Assembly (NCBI RefSeq): GCF_000143415.4
Contig: NW_003314369.1
Coordinates: 213,122-277,121, forward strand
Source of the DNA: Selaginella moellendorffii
Taxonomy: Eukaryota > Streptophyta > Lycopodiopsida > Selaginellales > Selaginellaceae
DNA: 64,000 bases
Direction: 5' to 3'
The notes below the pieces were generated by a model that worked only from the letters and a program-made list of their open reading frames with translations, was not told where the DNA came from and made no database searches. Shown in pieces: positions 44,947 to 55,539 of this stretch; the stretch's first letter is position 1; each line of letters begins with the position of its first letter. Made by a program: the position numbers and the translations under genes.

Positions 44947-45022
44947 GGATGGATCTTTTTTTTCTCCCCTTCTCCTTTTAAAAGCCCTAAAGGTATATGC
45001 GCGGGGAATCTAGGGCGGTCCA
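44947..45022. promoter_or_regulatory. 76-bp bidirectional promoter (coiled-coil protein / mitochondrial bL9)
   Basis: The divergent ATG codons at 44,946 (minus) and 45,023 (plus) are 76 bp apart. A run of T and the block AAAAGCCCTAAAGG lie in the middle. True transcription start sites may overlap within the neighbouring coding leaders. Confidence 0.55.
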
Positions 45023-46035
45023 ATGATCGTCTCTCGTCGCCTTGCTTCTTCGTCTTCGTCTCTCCTCCACCAGGTAGGCGAGAGAGAGGGTTTAGGGTTT
45101 ATGCTCCATCGATCCATCCATCCATCCATCGCGCTAGCTGATCTACATTTCTCTGTGCCGCTGCTAGTCATGGCGGAGCGGCGGCGGAGCGAGCGCATTG
45201 CAAGCGCGGCATGTGAAGAAGCTCCTCCAGGTCATTCTCACGGAGGTCTGTGCTCGATTCATCGCTCTTCTCCTTCGGTTTTGAGAGATTTCTTCGATTT
45301 GGCAGCCCGTGGATCGGCTGGGAGAGGCTGGAGACATTGTCAAGGTTTCCGCTGGCTATGCGCGGAATTATCTTTGTCCACAGCTCAAGGCCATGCCTGC
45401 GATCGAGAAATACGTTAACTTGGTCAAGCAAAATCTCAAGGTAGAAGAAGAAACACTGCTCATATGGATTGATCTCTCCTTTTCTTTTTTCCAGTTCTTT
45501 CCACCAACAGTCGCCAAAGAGGACGAAGAACAAGCGGAGAGACAAAAGCAAGACAAGATCCAAAGGAGGGACATCGAGAGAATGCTCCATCGATTCGATA
45601 CCCGTGGCCTGGTACATCCACTCTCTCGTTTCCTCATTTCTTTTTGTCTAAATCTTTTCCCAGGTTCTCTACAAAATCATCAAGGATCCCACCACACTGC
45701 GATTCCCCGTCACTGCTCGCGACTTGGTACCCGAGGTAATCCAAGCACCACTTCCAAAAAAACTCTCATCTAAACCATGGATGGATCGAAACCAGGTAGC
45801 GAGGCAACTCCAGATCGAAGTGGTGGAGCGGCACTTCGATCTCCCGGAGCCGCTCACGCAACTCGGCCACTTCCAAGTACCAATCCGGCTACCACCCGAC
45901 TTGCCACTCCCGGGAGGTAAGCGCACCATGTTCCTCAAAGTGAGAATTCGCAGGAAGAACTACCTCCACGACCGGGTCTATCTCCCACCAAAGTATCCAA
46001 ACGGTGCTCCTCCATCCAAGAAACCCAAAGACTAG
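45023..46035 (+). CDS. Mitochondrial 50S ribosomal protein bL9
   Basis: Six exons, all phase 0 (45,023-45,073; 45,168-45,245; 45,306-45,440; 45,495-45,611; 45,664-45,735; 45,796-46,035), give 230 aa. The presequence MIVSRRLASSSSSLLHQ is Arg/Ser-rich and lacks acidic residues. The mature part reads HVKKLLQVILTE, PVDRLGEAGDIVKVSAGYAR, NYLCPQLKAMPAIEKYVNLV, the bL9 N-domain signature (VxLxxxVxxLGxxGDVVxVxxGYxRNYLxPxxxA). A Lys/Glu-rich connecting helix and a C-terminal domain (RQLQIEVVERHFDLPEPLTQ, LGHFQVPIRL) follow. The short exon 1 is supported by its GTAGGC donor and in-phase joining to SWRSGGGASALQARHVKKLL. Confidence 0.92.
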
Positions 46036-46190
46036 AAATAAGCTCTCTCTCTCTCTTTTCTTCACATAAATCAAACCATATTATTTTGTGATCAAAGCCA
46101 CAACGTTTACAATGTTTAACGTTTAAGCCTACTATATGTTGATATCATTCATTCTATGATACCAAGCTTTTAGAAACTCCGAGCCATCGT

Positions 46191-47894
46191 CTAGTATCCC
46201 GGACCCGCGACTTCTCCTTCGTTCTCGCCATCGTAGCCGCCACCGCCACCACTGCCCGACCCCGACCCCGACCCGGACCCGGATCCATATCCACTGCCTC
46301 CATTTCCACCATAGCCAGATCCCGAGCCAGTGCCAGAGCCAGAGCCGGAGCCATAGCCACTCCCTCCAGTTCCACCAGTTCCATAGCCAGAGCCGGAACC
46401 AGCGCCGGAACCGTAGCCACTTCCGCCACCATTTCCCCCGCTCCCATAGCCACTTCCAGTTCCAGAACCAGAGCCATGGCCTTCGCCACCTTTGGCACCT
46501 TCGCCATAACCAGAGCCAGAGCCAGAGCCCGAGCCATATCCACTTCCAGCACCGTGTCCCGGAGCATATCCATCGCCACCTTTGGCACCCTCGCCGTAGC
46601 CAGAACCGGAGCCAGAGCCCGAGCCATATCCACTTCCAGCACCGTGCCCCGGAGCATAACCATCGCCATGTCCCGGAGCATAGCCATCGCCATAACCAGA
46701 GCCGGCACCAGAGCCCGAGCCATATCCACTTCCGCTTCCAGCACCGTGTCCTGCACCCGCACCAGAGCCATAGCCGCTTCCACTTCCAGCACCGTGTCCA
46801 CTGCCACTTCCACTCCCATAGCCGCTTCCACTTCCAGCACCGTGTCCCGCGCCACCTCCATAGCCAGAGCCGGAGCCAGAGCCACTTCCAGAGCCACTTC
46901 CATAGCCGGAGCCGGCGCCAGTGCCTTTACCATATCCCGAGCCACTTCCACTTCCAGAGCCAGCTCCATATCCGGTCCCAGCACCGTAGCCTTTACCGGC
47001 GCCAGAGCCGCTTCCACCACCGTAGCCAACTCCAGCGCCGAGTCCAAGCCCGGCACCCGAGCCACCACCTACGAGTCCGTCAACCACGTTGCCAACTCCG
47101 TTGCCTACATGGCGAGCAATGTCACCGAGCAGACCGTCGGGTTGAACGCCAGCAGTGGAAGCCGGGTGGCCGGGCTCGTGGTTCTCCGTGTGGATCCCAC
47201 CAGTGTGACCGGGAATGTGGTTGTCCGTGTGAGCATCACCGTGACCAGGCTTGTGGTGCTTCGACGAGAAGTCCTGATGACCAGGCTTGTGGTTGCTTGT
47301 CGAAACATCCGCAGCTACAGTGGCAAAAGATTGAGCGACGGCATCACCGTGACCGGGCTTGTGGTTCTCCGTATGAACTCCACCAGTGTGACCGGGCTTG
47401 TGGTTCTCCGTAGAAACTCCACCGGTGTGACCAGGCTTGTGGTTCTCAGTCGAAACTCCACCGGTGTGACCAGGTTTGTGGTTGTCAGTTGAAACTCCAC
47501 CGGTGTGACCAGGCTTGTGGTTGTCAACGTGAACTTCTGGCTTGTGATTGTTCGTTGACGCGTCCGAGTGACCGGGCTTGTGATTTTTCGTTGACATCTC
47601 TCCCGCTGTCCAATACGGCGGTATAGCTGCGTCAGGCTTGTGGTTCTCCGTGTGAAACCCACCGGTGTGCCCAGGCTTGTGATTGTTCGTCGACACGTCC
47701 GAGTGGCCAGGCTTGTGATCATCTGGCTGGACCACGCCATGCCCGGGCTTGTGGTTCTTCACGGAGCCTCCAAACTCAGGGTGATCGTAAGAGTCTGCAT
47801 TGCCAACCAACGTCTTGTCGCGAGCTTCAGCAACCTGCAGGACGAGGATCGACAAGAGACAAGTTAGCACAACAATCGGCTTGAGTAGCTCCAT
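46191..47894 (-). CDS. Secreted NHKPGH-repeat / glycine-serine-tyrosine-rich protein
   Basis: An intronless frame of 567 codons. The signal peptide MELLKPIVVLTCLLSILVLQ ends near VAEARDK. Residues about 45-280 hold some 15 units of (E/D/S/K)NHKPGH-type repeats, mostly spaced by TGGVST/TGGVHTE, with a few variants (NHKPEVHV, NHKPDAAIPPYW, NHIPGH, NHEPGH). After a short unique linker (DIARHVGNGVGNVVDGLVGG), residues about 295-550 are almost pure GSGSGYG/GAGSGYG repeats with occasional APGHGDGYAPGHGAG inserts, ending ENEGEVAGPGY. The layout suggests an extracellular, probably cell-wall, protein. His-rich repeats could bind Zn, Cu or Ni, and Tyr-rich repeats could cross-link (both inference). I know no named family with both parts. 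The long plus-strand frame at 46,476-47,492 is its antisense shadow. Confidence 0.85.
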   Translation of the reverse strand: MELLKPIVVLTCLLSILVLQVAEARDKTLVGNADSYDHPEFGGSVKNHKPGHGVVQPDDHKPGHSDVSTNNHKPGHTGGFHTENHKPDAAIPPYWTAGEMSTKNHKPGHSDASTNNHKPEVHVDNHKPGHTGGVSTDNHKPGHTGGVSTENHKPGHTGGVSTENHKPGHTGGVHTENHKPGHGDAVAQSFATVAADVSTSNHKPGHQDFSSKHHKPGHGDAHTDNHIPGHTGGIHTENHEPGHPASTAGVQPDGLLGDIARHVGNGVGNVVDGLVGGGSGAGLGLGAGVGYGGGSGSGAGKGYGAGTGYGAGSGSGSGSGYGKGTGAGSGYGSGSGSGSGSGSGYGGGAGHGAGSGSGYGSGSGSGHGAGSGSGYGSGAGAGHGAGSGSGYGSGSGAGSGYGDGYAPGHGDGYAPGHGAGSGYGSGSGSGSGYGEGAKGGDGYAPGHGAGSGYGSGSGSGSGYGEGAKGGEGHGSGSGTGSGYGSGGNGGGSGYGSGAGSGSGYGTGGTGGSGYGSGSGSGTGSGSGYGGNGGSGYGSGSGSGSGSGSGGGGGYDGENEGEVAGPGY

Positions 47895-48533
47895 ATGATC
47901 ATGCAGAACAGTAGCGCAGCCAAGATGAACGAGAGCCGAATGAATAAAAATGAGACAATGAAACGAGAATGAATGCTAGAAACCAGCAGCAAGGATAGTA
48001 TATATAAGGAAGCAAACCAACTTGCAGAGGAGATCAAGAGCAATGGAGACCCACCACGTAATGCGTGGTCCTTGTCATGGCCACTAACCGATGCCCAATA
48101 AGCAGCAACAGATACACTGCTCGCAATGATAACGGAGAACATCATTTGCTTACACTTGGTGGAAGTGGCTTAGCTCCAAGTGTGAACGCCAACGTGTTCC
48201 AAAGGTCTGCAGACGCAAAAGCTGCAACAGAGTCAGGACCGGTGAGTGGAAAATAGCGAGACCTTACATACCAGTTGCTTCTTTGACAAAACAAGAGCCA
48301 CTCTCATCTGCGGGACCCGATGGTCACTTGCGATTGCCCATCTTTTCGTCACGTCAAGTTCTCCCAAAACACGAAATATGCGACCATCCAAAACCACTTC
48401 GCCATCAGAATCCTCCTCTCCAGCCTGCTTATTTTATAAAGCCGGGATCTTGACCAGATTTGGGGTGCAGGATAGAGCACGCAATTACCTGAGCCAACTC
48501 GCAAGCTTAAACAACGAGGTTTTTGTTCCCTCA
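47895..48533. other. Intergenic region, no gene beyond the promoter
   Basis: Contains the NHKPGH-gene promoter and the 3' flank of the next minus-strand gene. A 102-codon plus-strand frame (48,246-48,554) has no domain and overlaps the neighbouring gene in antisense. Confidence 0.5.
47994..48006 (-). promoter_or_regulatory. TATA-like box upstream of the NHKPGH-repeat gene
   Basis: On the minus strand CCTTATATATACTATCC at about 48,008-47,992 lies about 100 bp before the ATG at 47,894, a usual distance for a plant TATA box plus leader. Confidence 0.5.
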
Positions 48534-49259
48534 TTATTCTCTCCGCGTTGTTGAAAGCCGCTTGTAATCCAAAAGTTGGGCAGCGAAAGCGAGATCGTCG
48601 TTGTGGACGCCAGAAGGTGAGAGGGGAGCCTTGTCACTGCAAAACAGTAGAGCTTTCATCATTGCCACAAGAAAAGAGAAAAGCAAACCTGTCGCTCTTG
48701 TTCCCAGTTTCAAGTGGAAAATAGCTTGGTGAAACCAAGCGTCGGAAAGACTCAAGCATTTCTGGTCGAGCCTGAGATATCACGGAAGGTAGAGACGGAA
48801 GTTCCAGCGTTTCCATCTCCTCTAAAGAAACTCGATTTAAGAGACAATTATGGAATGAAAATCCAAGCTCACCTCTAAACAGTGAAGAGCTCCCGTGGTT
48901 ATTTGCTGCTTCGTTCTCCTCGAAGTCCAAGTCCAAGTCTTTTGGAAGTGGCAATACCTACAATCAATCCATCCATCTCCTCCCACCAACACGAAATCTA
49001 AACACTCCACTCACCGGAACGACGACACCGCTGGTGAATTGCGATCCCTGGAGCAATTTCCTGCAAAATCTCCTCTCTAGCAAATCCACAAGAGAACCGT
49101 TCGTGAATCGATAACCTCTTCCAGACGGGCGGAGCTGCCAGATCCTGCTCTCGGCGACGCTTGCCGTCATTGCTGGCCTGGAAATCAGCTACATCAGGGA
49201 GGAGAGACAGAGATCGAGCCTACCGGATTGCCAAACGCTCCAAGATTTTGAGGCGCCAT
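48534..49259 (-). CDS. Hypothetical protein, about 190 aa, unknown
   Basis: Exon joins that keep phase give MAPQNLGAFGNP, then AMTASVAESRIWQLRPSGRG, YRFTNGSLVDLLERRFCRKL, LQGSQFTSGVVVP, then VLPLPKDLDLDFEENEAANN, HGSSSLFR, EEMETLELPSLPSVISQARP, EMLESFRRLVSPSYFPLETG, and DKAPLSPSGVHNDDLAFAAQ, LLDYKRLSTTRRE with a stop at 48,534. The introns are short with GT-AG ends. The helix-rich sequence has no membrane span or known motif. It is divergent from the subtilase gene, 244 bp from start to start. Confidence 0.6.
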
Positions 49260-49503
49260 GCCCAAGAACCCTAGAGTCTTGGCGGGAAGAAAATTTTAAA
49301 AGAGTATAAGAAGAGAATTAGTCACAAACTATCAAAAATATGCTCCACTTTACCACACGTAGATAGCTGTAACAAAACAAGAAAACTAACTTAAGCATGA
49401 AGATAAAATCGGCATAAGAAATTTCACCCACTGGGCTGAGCATCCAATGATCAAAGCTTGAACGAATAAAGAAGAGCTTGCGGCGCTGTTCAAGAGAAAC
49501 TCC

Positions 49504-51961
49504 ATGGCGTTCCAGCATTTCTGGAAGATCATCGTCCTCCCAGCGCTCTTGTGTTTGAGCGTCACTTCATCTGGAAGAGCCTACGATGATCCCACTACCA
49601 ACGTGAGTAGTAAATTCTCGACTGATAGAAAGAGCGATCGCTTACCTGTGTTGTGTGTTCGTAGACTTATGTTGTTTACATGGGAGGAAAACAAGCCGGG
49701 ATCGAGCCAGCATCGGTCACTGCAGGACACCATCAAATCCTTGCGCAAGTCTTTGGAAGGCAAGCTAAAGAACTTACAGATCGTCGCGATTTTTTGCTTT
49801 CTTTCCTCCTGGCTGATTGACGACTTCCTTTTTCTTCATTTCCAGCATGGAGGTGGCAGCGAGCAAGATCCGGTATAGTTACAACTATGCTTTCAGTGGA
49901 TTCTCGGCAACACTGACAGCGGATGAAGCTGAAAAGATAAAAGGTGATCAGCTGAGAATACAAAACAAGAGGAGAAAATCTCACCTTTTGATCTTGCAGG
50001 AATGCCTGGAGTTGTGAGCGTTTTTCGCAGCAGAAACATCCAGCTCCATACGACCAGATCGTGGGACTTTCTAGGCCTCTCACTGTCCAAACAAGTCCCA
50101 TTAAATGCATCCTCAGACGTGATAGTCGGTCTACTAGACACTGGTACGTACCTTGGTTCTTGTCTCGCTGGTTTTCTCTAACTCTGGCTTCGTGAAGGCA
50201 TTTGGCCGGAATCCAAGAGCTTCAGTGACGCCGGCATGGGACCTGTACCGTCGAGATGGAAAGGACAATGCGTAAACGGTGCCACTAACGTCTCGGAACA
50301 AGTTATATGCAACAGGTACCTCATTCTCTTATTGCATGGCTCCCGTTCGACTTGAAAGGATGTTCTCGCAGGAAAGTAATTGGAGCTCGCTACTACGAGC
50401 TCGGCGTAAGCGAGAGGAGATATGAATCCGGCAGGGACGAGATCGGGCACGGATCACACACAGCGTCCACAGCTGCAGGAAGAGAAGTTCCAGGAGCAAA
50501 CTCAGACGGGACAGCCAAAGGAACAGCTCGAGGAGGCTTACCGGGAGCTCGGATCGCCGTGTACAAAGTCTGCTGGATCTTCAAAAAGTGTAGCGACGAC
50601 GGGATCCTGGCTGCCTTTGACGACGCGATAAAAGATGGAGTCGACATCCTGTCCATCTCGCTCGGTGCCGAGACGCCAGCGTCGTTCGACCAAGACAGCG
50701 TTGCGATTGGAACCTTTCATGCCGCTCAACACGGGATCAGTATTTCAACCTCTGCTGGAAACAGTGGTCCGATGATGGGATCCATCGCAAACTTTGCTCC
50801 TTGGATGTTAAGCATCGCTGCAAGCACTACGGACAGGGGCGATAGCTCTTTGACATCAGAATCGGTATAGTAGCAAGCTTTTCACTTTGAAAAAAATTTC
50901 AGCATGTTTACTTGGAATTTTCTCAGCCCAACCAAGGACTGCCAACTTCAAGCGCACCAGTCATTCCGTATTTCTCAGCAAGAGGACCTAGCAGATTCAG
51001 TCCAAGCATTCTCAAAGTAAGAAGCTGCAAGCTCTCCAAAGCACAAAGTTAACTCAGACCTTTGTTCTTTGCTTTTTTTCTTGTTCCATGCTCGAAGCCG
51101 GATGTTGCTGCTCCGGGAGTTCACATCCTTGCAGCTTGGCCTGACAACATAGCCACCGAGAATGGAGAACTTAACCAACAGTTTGGATTTCTTACCGGAA
51201 CATCCATGGCCTGTCCTCATGCCACGGGAGTCATCGCTTACGTGAAATCGCTCCACCCGAAATGGAGTCCAGCGGCTATCAAGTCGGCCATCATGACAAC
51301 AGGTAAAGCTTTCTTCTTCCCTGCAAACGAAAGAAAAAGAAAAACCGTGAGAACTTGATCTTAAACTTCGCTTGTTCTTGCAGCAAACAATCTAGACAAT
51401 ACCAAGAAAGTGATGAAGGTCGACTCTGGAGACACTGGAACTCCATTCGACTATGGAACCGGAGAAGTCCAGCCGGTCCTAGCAGCTGATCCTGGCCTTG
51501 TCTACGATCTGGACGTCGCAGACTACGTGACTCACCTTTGCAGCGATGGATTCACCTCGGCCCAGCTGCGAACAATCTCTGGAAACCCAAACATTACTTG
51601 TCCATCGCCCAAGAAGCATCCCCGGCCTCCTCTCAACTATCCCTCTTTCTCCTTCCCGGCGCTCGAAATCGCGGTCCCCCAGTCATCCCAGCGGACGCTC
51701 ACAAACGTCGGCCCCGAGAAAGCATCCACCTACACCGCTACCATCACCAATGCCGAGGCTTCCACAGCCGCGTCTATCACCGTGGCGCCTTCCAAGCTCG
51801 CCTTCACCAAGATCGGCCAGAAACTCGCCTACACGCTCACCGTGAATGCCTCCGCGGCGCCAAGCTCGCCGATCGAGTGGGCGTTCGCGTGGATCAGCTG
51901 GAGCGATGGGAAGCACCAGGTCAAGAGTCCCATCGCCATGAAGATAAACCCTAAATCCTGA
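49504..51961 (+). CDS. Subtilisin-like serine protease (SBT) lacking the PA domain
   Basis: Signal peptide [20 protein letters not shown], then the inhibitor I9 prodomain ([40 protein letters not shown]) and the catalytic domain. Catalytic residues: Asp in [17 protein letters not shown], His in [11 protein letters not shown], Asn in [12 protein letters not shown], Ser in [20 protein letters not shown]. The C-terminal fibronectin III-like domain is present ([32 protein letters not shown]), ending MKINPKS. Between [16 protein letters not shown] and [20 protein letters not shown] only about a dozen residues remain where plant subtilases carry the protease-associated (PA) domain. One intron (after VFG) begins GCAAGC, a GC-AG type. 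Secreted protease of cell wall or apoplast. Confidence 0.88.
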
Positions 51962-52026
51962 CCGGAATGTAGGGTTCTTTAAAATATTGTAGAGAATATG
52001 CCAAATTTGAATTCAAATTTGCCCTA

Positions 52027-52240
52027 ATAATGGTAATTCAAGAAGTGGCGATTGGGAGTAAGCAATGTCATGGAACAGTGCAAACGATGTTATCTTTTTC
52101 TTTTGACTCTGAAGATCCAAAACGATGACATGGCAAATACAGCTGAAGTAGAAGTTTTTTCAGTAGCTCCTGCTATTACGAAGAAGTTCGCTGGAACCAT
52201 CTAAAGAGCCGAAAACCCGGGATCTTGATCTTGGATGGCA
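52027..52240 (-). pseudogene. Decayed partial copy of the 3' end of the ART-like gene (copy A)
   Basis: AGTGGCGATTGGGAGTAAGC, then blocks like caaaacgatgaca and gaagtagaagt, matches the coding and terminal sequence at 54,440-54,620 of the ART-like gene; the last part (gatcttgatcttggatgg) matches 55,150. It is heavily mutated and lacks the middle of the gene. Confidence 0.6.
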
Positions 52241-52379
52241 GATCTAGTTGACCATCGAGCCAAAACCTTCATGAGAATATCAACAATTCCAGCAAGGTGT
52301 GAGCTACCTATATGCTACGCATGGGTTTTACTCGAAAACCTTGAACTTGTATGGTTGTCTTGTAAATCAATAACAATTT

Positions 52380-52640
52380 ATTAACAGAAAGTAGCGATTT
52401 GGAAACGATGCTATCTTTTCTCTGGCTTTGAATATCCTAAACGCAAGAGAGCGGCAATAATGACTTGGAGTCTTGATCTTGGATGCAGGTCTTCCACTGT
52501 CATCTTTTTTCAAGTCGACCACAGTGAGCGCGAGAAGAAGGCGATTTTGGCCGTGCCCGAGCTCTTGGTGGCGAGGATACGTCGTTCCATCGTCGCAGCC
52601 AATAAAGAACTTGTTTTGATCGCTTCTTTCACAGCGAAAT
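52380..52640 (-). pseudogene. Decayed partial copy of the ART-like gene (copy B)
   Basis: Contains AAGTAGCGATTTGGAAACGA (terminal part) joined directly to sequence matching the first exon: LALTVVDLKK, a damaged KSSGTAKIAFFS and CDDGTTY (compare SRDDGTTW in the gene at 55,325). The middle exon and Ser/Pro repeat are absent, so an internal deletion has occurred. Confidence 0.65.
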
Positions 52641-53093
52641 CGCCCGGCTGTCCTCGTGATCTCCAAATCCCCACGTTGCGCCTGGGCCTAGATGAGCGCG
52701 CAAAATCAATCCAAATCATGCTCTTGTAGCCCAGGAGCTCCAGGCTCTTGAAAATCGAAATTAACCTGGAGCGGCAGATCGCGGAGCTCCCCTTCCTTGA
52801 TTGCGCGAAGAACTCGAGCGCGCGCCCTAACCCTCTCAAAATTTTGGCGCCAAAATCAAATTTGGTGTCATTGCTTGAACGTTTTGGAAACAATGATGCT
52901 CACAACGTCCTCTTGTCTTGAGGAGCTGAGACATGGTCAAGGTACTTTGCCTTTGTCATCCAAGCGCTATTCTAAAACTCTACTCTCTGCCAAGAAGTTT
53001 TCCCCAAGCCCCTCCAAGGTTTTAGTCAAGAGCCTCCTCTACCTTCCATCAACCATAATACTAGTTTATAAATAGTGTAATTTCTGCCCTAAA

Positions 53094-53888
53094 GTGGAAT
53101 GTACTCTTTCACCGCTTGGAGCTGTACAAGCCAGGGTGAAAATCAACAGCCTACATATGAACGAGTGTTTGGGAGAAGCAAGGAGTTTCATAGAAGAAGT
53201 TACTAGAGCGATCAACACCAGATGTACACCTGTACAACATGAAGACAGTTCAAAACTGGTCCAAGCTACACGCAGCAACGTCGATGGACGTCGGCTAAAG
53301 ACTTTTTTCTTGATTTCATCAGAGAACATTATGGAGAAATTGCAATTCCGCTCCAATAGTTCTGAATTGGAAGGCCGAAGACATCTTAAAAAAGATGATA
53401 TCATGGAAGAACGAGAAGAAACGAAAGAGTGTGTAACAGCAGTAGTAGCAAGGTTTGTTTTTCCACTTATCTATTGTCTTATTTTATATTAGCAAACAAA
53501 GAAAGAGAACCTCATGGAGCCCAGACCAGGCTTATCATCGACAAGTTAGGTATACTTAGTTATATTGCTTCACAGAGAGCGGCGGATTGAGAACTTGACA
53601 GGCCTTGAGAAATTGCAGAAACAGAAAAAGAGTCGCTTTATATGTACATGTTTCCTTTTCAGGAAGGCGGCACACTGGACAGACATGCTATTACAAGTAG
53701 TGGAGAAGAGTCAAGAACAGAGCGGAGTAGAAACGAAGTACAGTGTTCAAAGACATTGTAAAGATTTCGAATCATCGTGTGACGCACGCTCGCAAGACAC
53801 CAACTCCCTCAAAACAAAAGAAAGGAAGGTGATGAAGGTAATGAAGTGTTTGAGCTTCAAGGTGAGCTTGCCTTTGTGCGGAAAGTAG
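53094..53888 (+). CDS. Possible two-exon gene, unknown
   Basis: Frame 53,094-53,455 encodes MECTLSPLGAVQARVKINSL and a Glu/Arg/Lys-rich stretch ending TAVVAR. A GTTTGT donor and CACAG acceptor join it in phase to RERRIENLTGLEKLQKQKKS, then LLQVVEKSQEQSGVETKYSV, ending SLPLCGK. The sequence is helical and charged, with no known domain. Codon use is AT-rich compared with neighbours. It may be a real small gene or an accidental frame in a degenerate region. Confidence 0.3.
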
Positions 53889-54428
53889 GTTATACCTCCC
53901 ACGAGGACATCCTTGATGTGATTAGCAATCTTTGAAATGTTACAAAAAGATTTCTCCTTTCCATAACTTTTTGTGATAGATCAAATGCTTGGTTTCCATG
54001 AATGGCTGCCTTCAGAATGTTGAGGAAGCCATTGAATCTCACAAAAGCTATAGATTGGTTTATACATTGGTAATGTAGAATAGTCTGGAATTATATATTG
54101 GAATCAAAGTTGGTTTATACATAGAAAACTAATAAAAAGAACCAATGTAGCCCATCTAAAAAACATGTGTGTGTGTGTGTGTTTTTGAATTTCTTGTGAA
54201 AAGGCATGTCATTTGGTCCAAAAGAGGAAGTAAACACCATCAAGAAGACAGTGATTTTGTTCATACTCACTAAATTACTTGACCTTAACCCCAGAAGTAT
54301 ATATAAACTTTCATAATCTTCCTCCGTTGATTAGTTTAATTGCATAAGACTAGCATAAGTGATTAGTCTAATTGATTGGCATATAAGATTAGAAAAAAAT
54401 GTACTAAAATATCTTCCTGCTCAAAAAG
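53889..54428. other. Intergenic AT-rich DNA with (GT)n tract
   Basis: No gene seen. A (GT)n tract lies at about 54,166-54,182. Confidence 0.6.
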
Positions 54429-55356
54429 CTAAATCCAAAAGGTAGCGATTGGGAGTAAGTAATGTGGTGTCCCGCATGGAACTACGCAAATGTTGCCATC
54501 TTTTGTTTTGCTTTGAATATCCAAAACGATGACAACGCGTGAGAGCTGATGGCCGCGGCGGCAATAATCTCTAGCAAACACGGCCGACCTCGCAAAGTAG
54601 AAGTCTGCGTGGCAGCTCTTGCTGAATCCATTGCGAAGAATGGAATCGATGTTAACCTCGGGAGTCCCGTGGAAGCCGATGCCAATCGATCCCATCTCCG
54701 TTCCTATACTTCCAATTAGATCGCATTGGAAAGAAGATGGAAACTTTACCTCTTTCCGGGTTGTAGAAAGCCTCACAAAACTTGCTATAGATCGGATGCT
54801 TCTCCCTCTCCCCGGGCGTGACCACGTAAGGATTCAGCTTCATGTCACTCCCTCCATGCACTTTCTCCAGAAACTCCGCGAGTTTGTTGTCCACGAGCCA
54901 GTCCAGCCACTGTTTTCCAGTGAGCTTTGATCCCTCGGAGCACTCGCCGGGCACTGGAACCAGCTGAAGAGCCGAGTGATGCCACACCGGCACCGAGTTC
55001 AAGAGGATGCGCTGCGAGCTTGCATCTATGGAATCTGGCGAGCTTGCATCCATGGAGTCTGGCGAGGTTGCAGCCATGGAGTCTGGCGTGGAGCTAGAGT
55101 CTGGCTTGGATCCAGACTCTGGCGTGGAGCTAGACTCTGACTTGGAGATCTTGATCTTGGATGGCTTGCGGCCCCAGGTCTTGGACACTGTCATCTTTTT
55201 CAAGTCGACCACCGTGAGCGCCAGGCATCCCGAGAAGAAGGCGAATTTGGTCGTGCCGGAGCTCTTGGCGGCGAGAATCCTCTCGGACAAGAACTTGGAT
55301 TCGCACTCCTTCCACGTCGTTCCATCGTCCCTGCTGATCCACACTTGGTCCGTCAT
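54429..55356 (-). CDS. ADP-ribosyltransferase-like protein with Asp-box start
   Basis: Two exons: 55,356-54,750 and 54,703-54,429, joined through a 46-bp intron (GTAAAG...TATAG). The start is MTDQVWISRDDGTTWKECES, holding an Asp-box (SxDxGxTW, here SRDDGTTW) as in beta-propeller sialidase-type repeats. Next are ILAAKSSGTTKFAFFSGCLA, LTVVDLKKMTVSK and a Ser/Pro/Asp low-complexity repeat (STPESGSKPDSSSTPDS, SPDSMDASSPDS). After HSALQLVPVPGE and GKQWLDWLVDNKLAEFLEKV comes GIGFHGTPEVNIDSILRNGF and CHADFYFARSAVFARDYCRR, similar in order to the PARP/ART core (FHGT...NIxSIL.xGF, YFA.S...A..YC). The usual catalytic Glu cannot be pinned down. Two decayed copies lie upstream at 52.0-52.6 kb. Confidence 0.7.
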
Positions 55357-55539
55357 ACTACCGCTTTTTAAAATAACCTAGCTCAAAAATGCCCGTGCCC
55401 GCTTTGATCGGCCCCAAAATTCATAGCCGAAAATCAAAATGTTGCGCCAAACTTGCTTATTTCAATCTGTTTTTGGCTGAATTTTATTAAATGAGAATGC
55501 GTACGAAAGTGTAGGATCAGATTCGATCTTGCATGTCCG

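Noticed and set aside
46476-47492. 338-codon plus-strand open frame
   Set aside because: It is the antisense of the NHKPGH/Gly-rich gene; its Ser/Thr/Arg-rich composition follows directly from the repeats on the other strand, and it has no signal peptide or domain.
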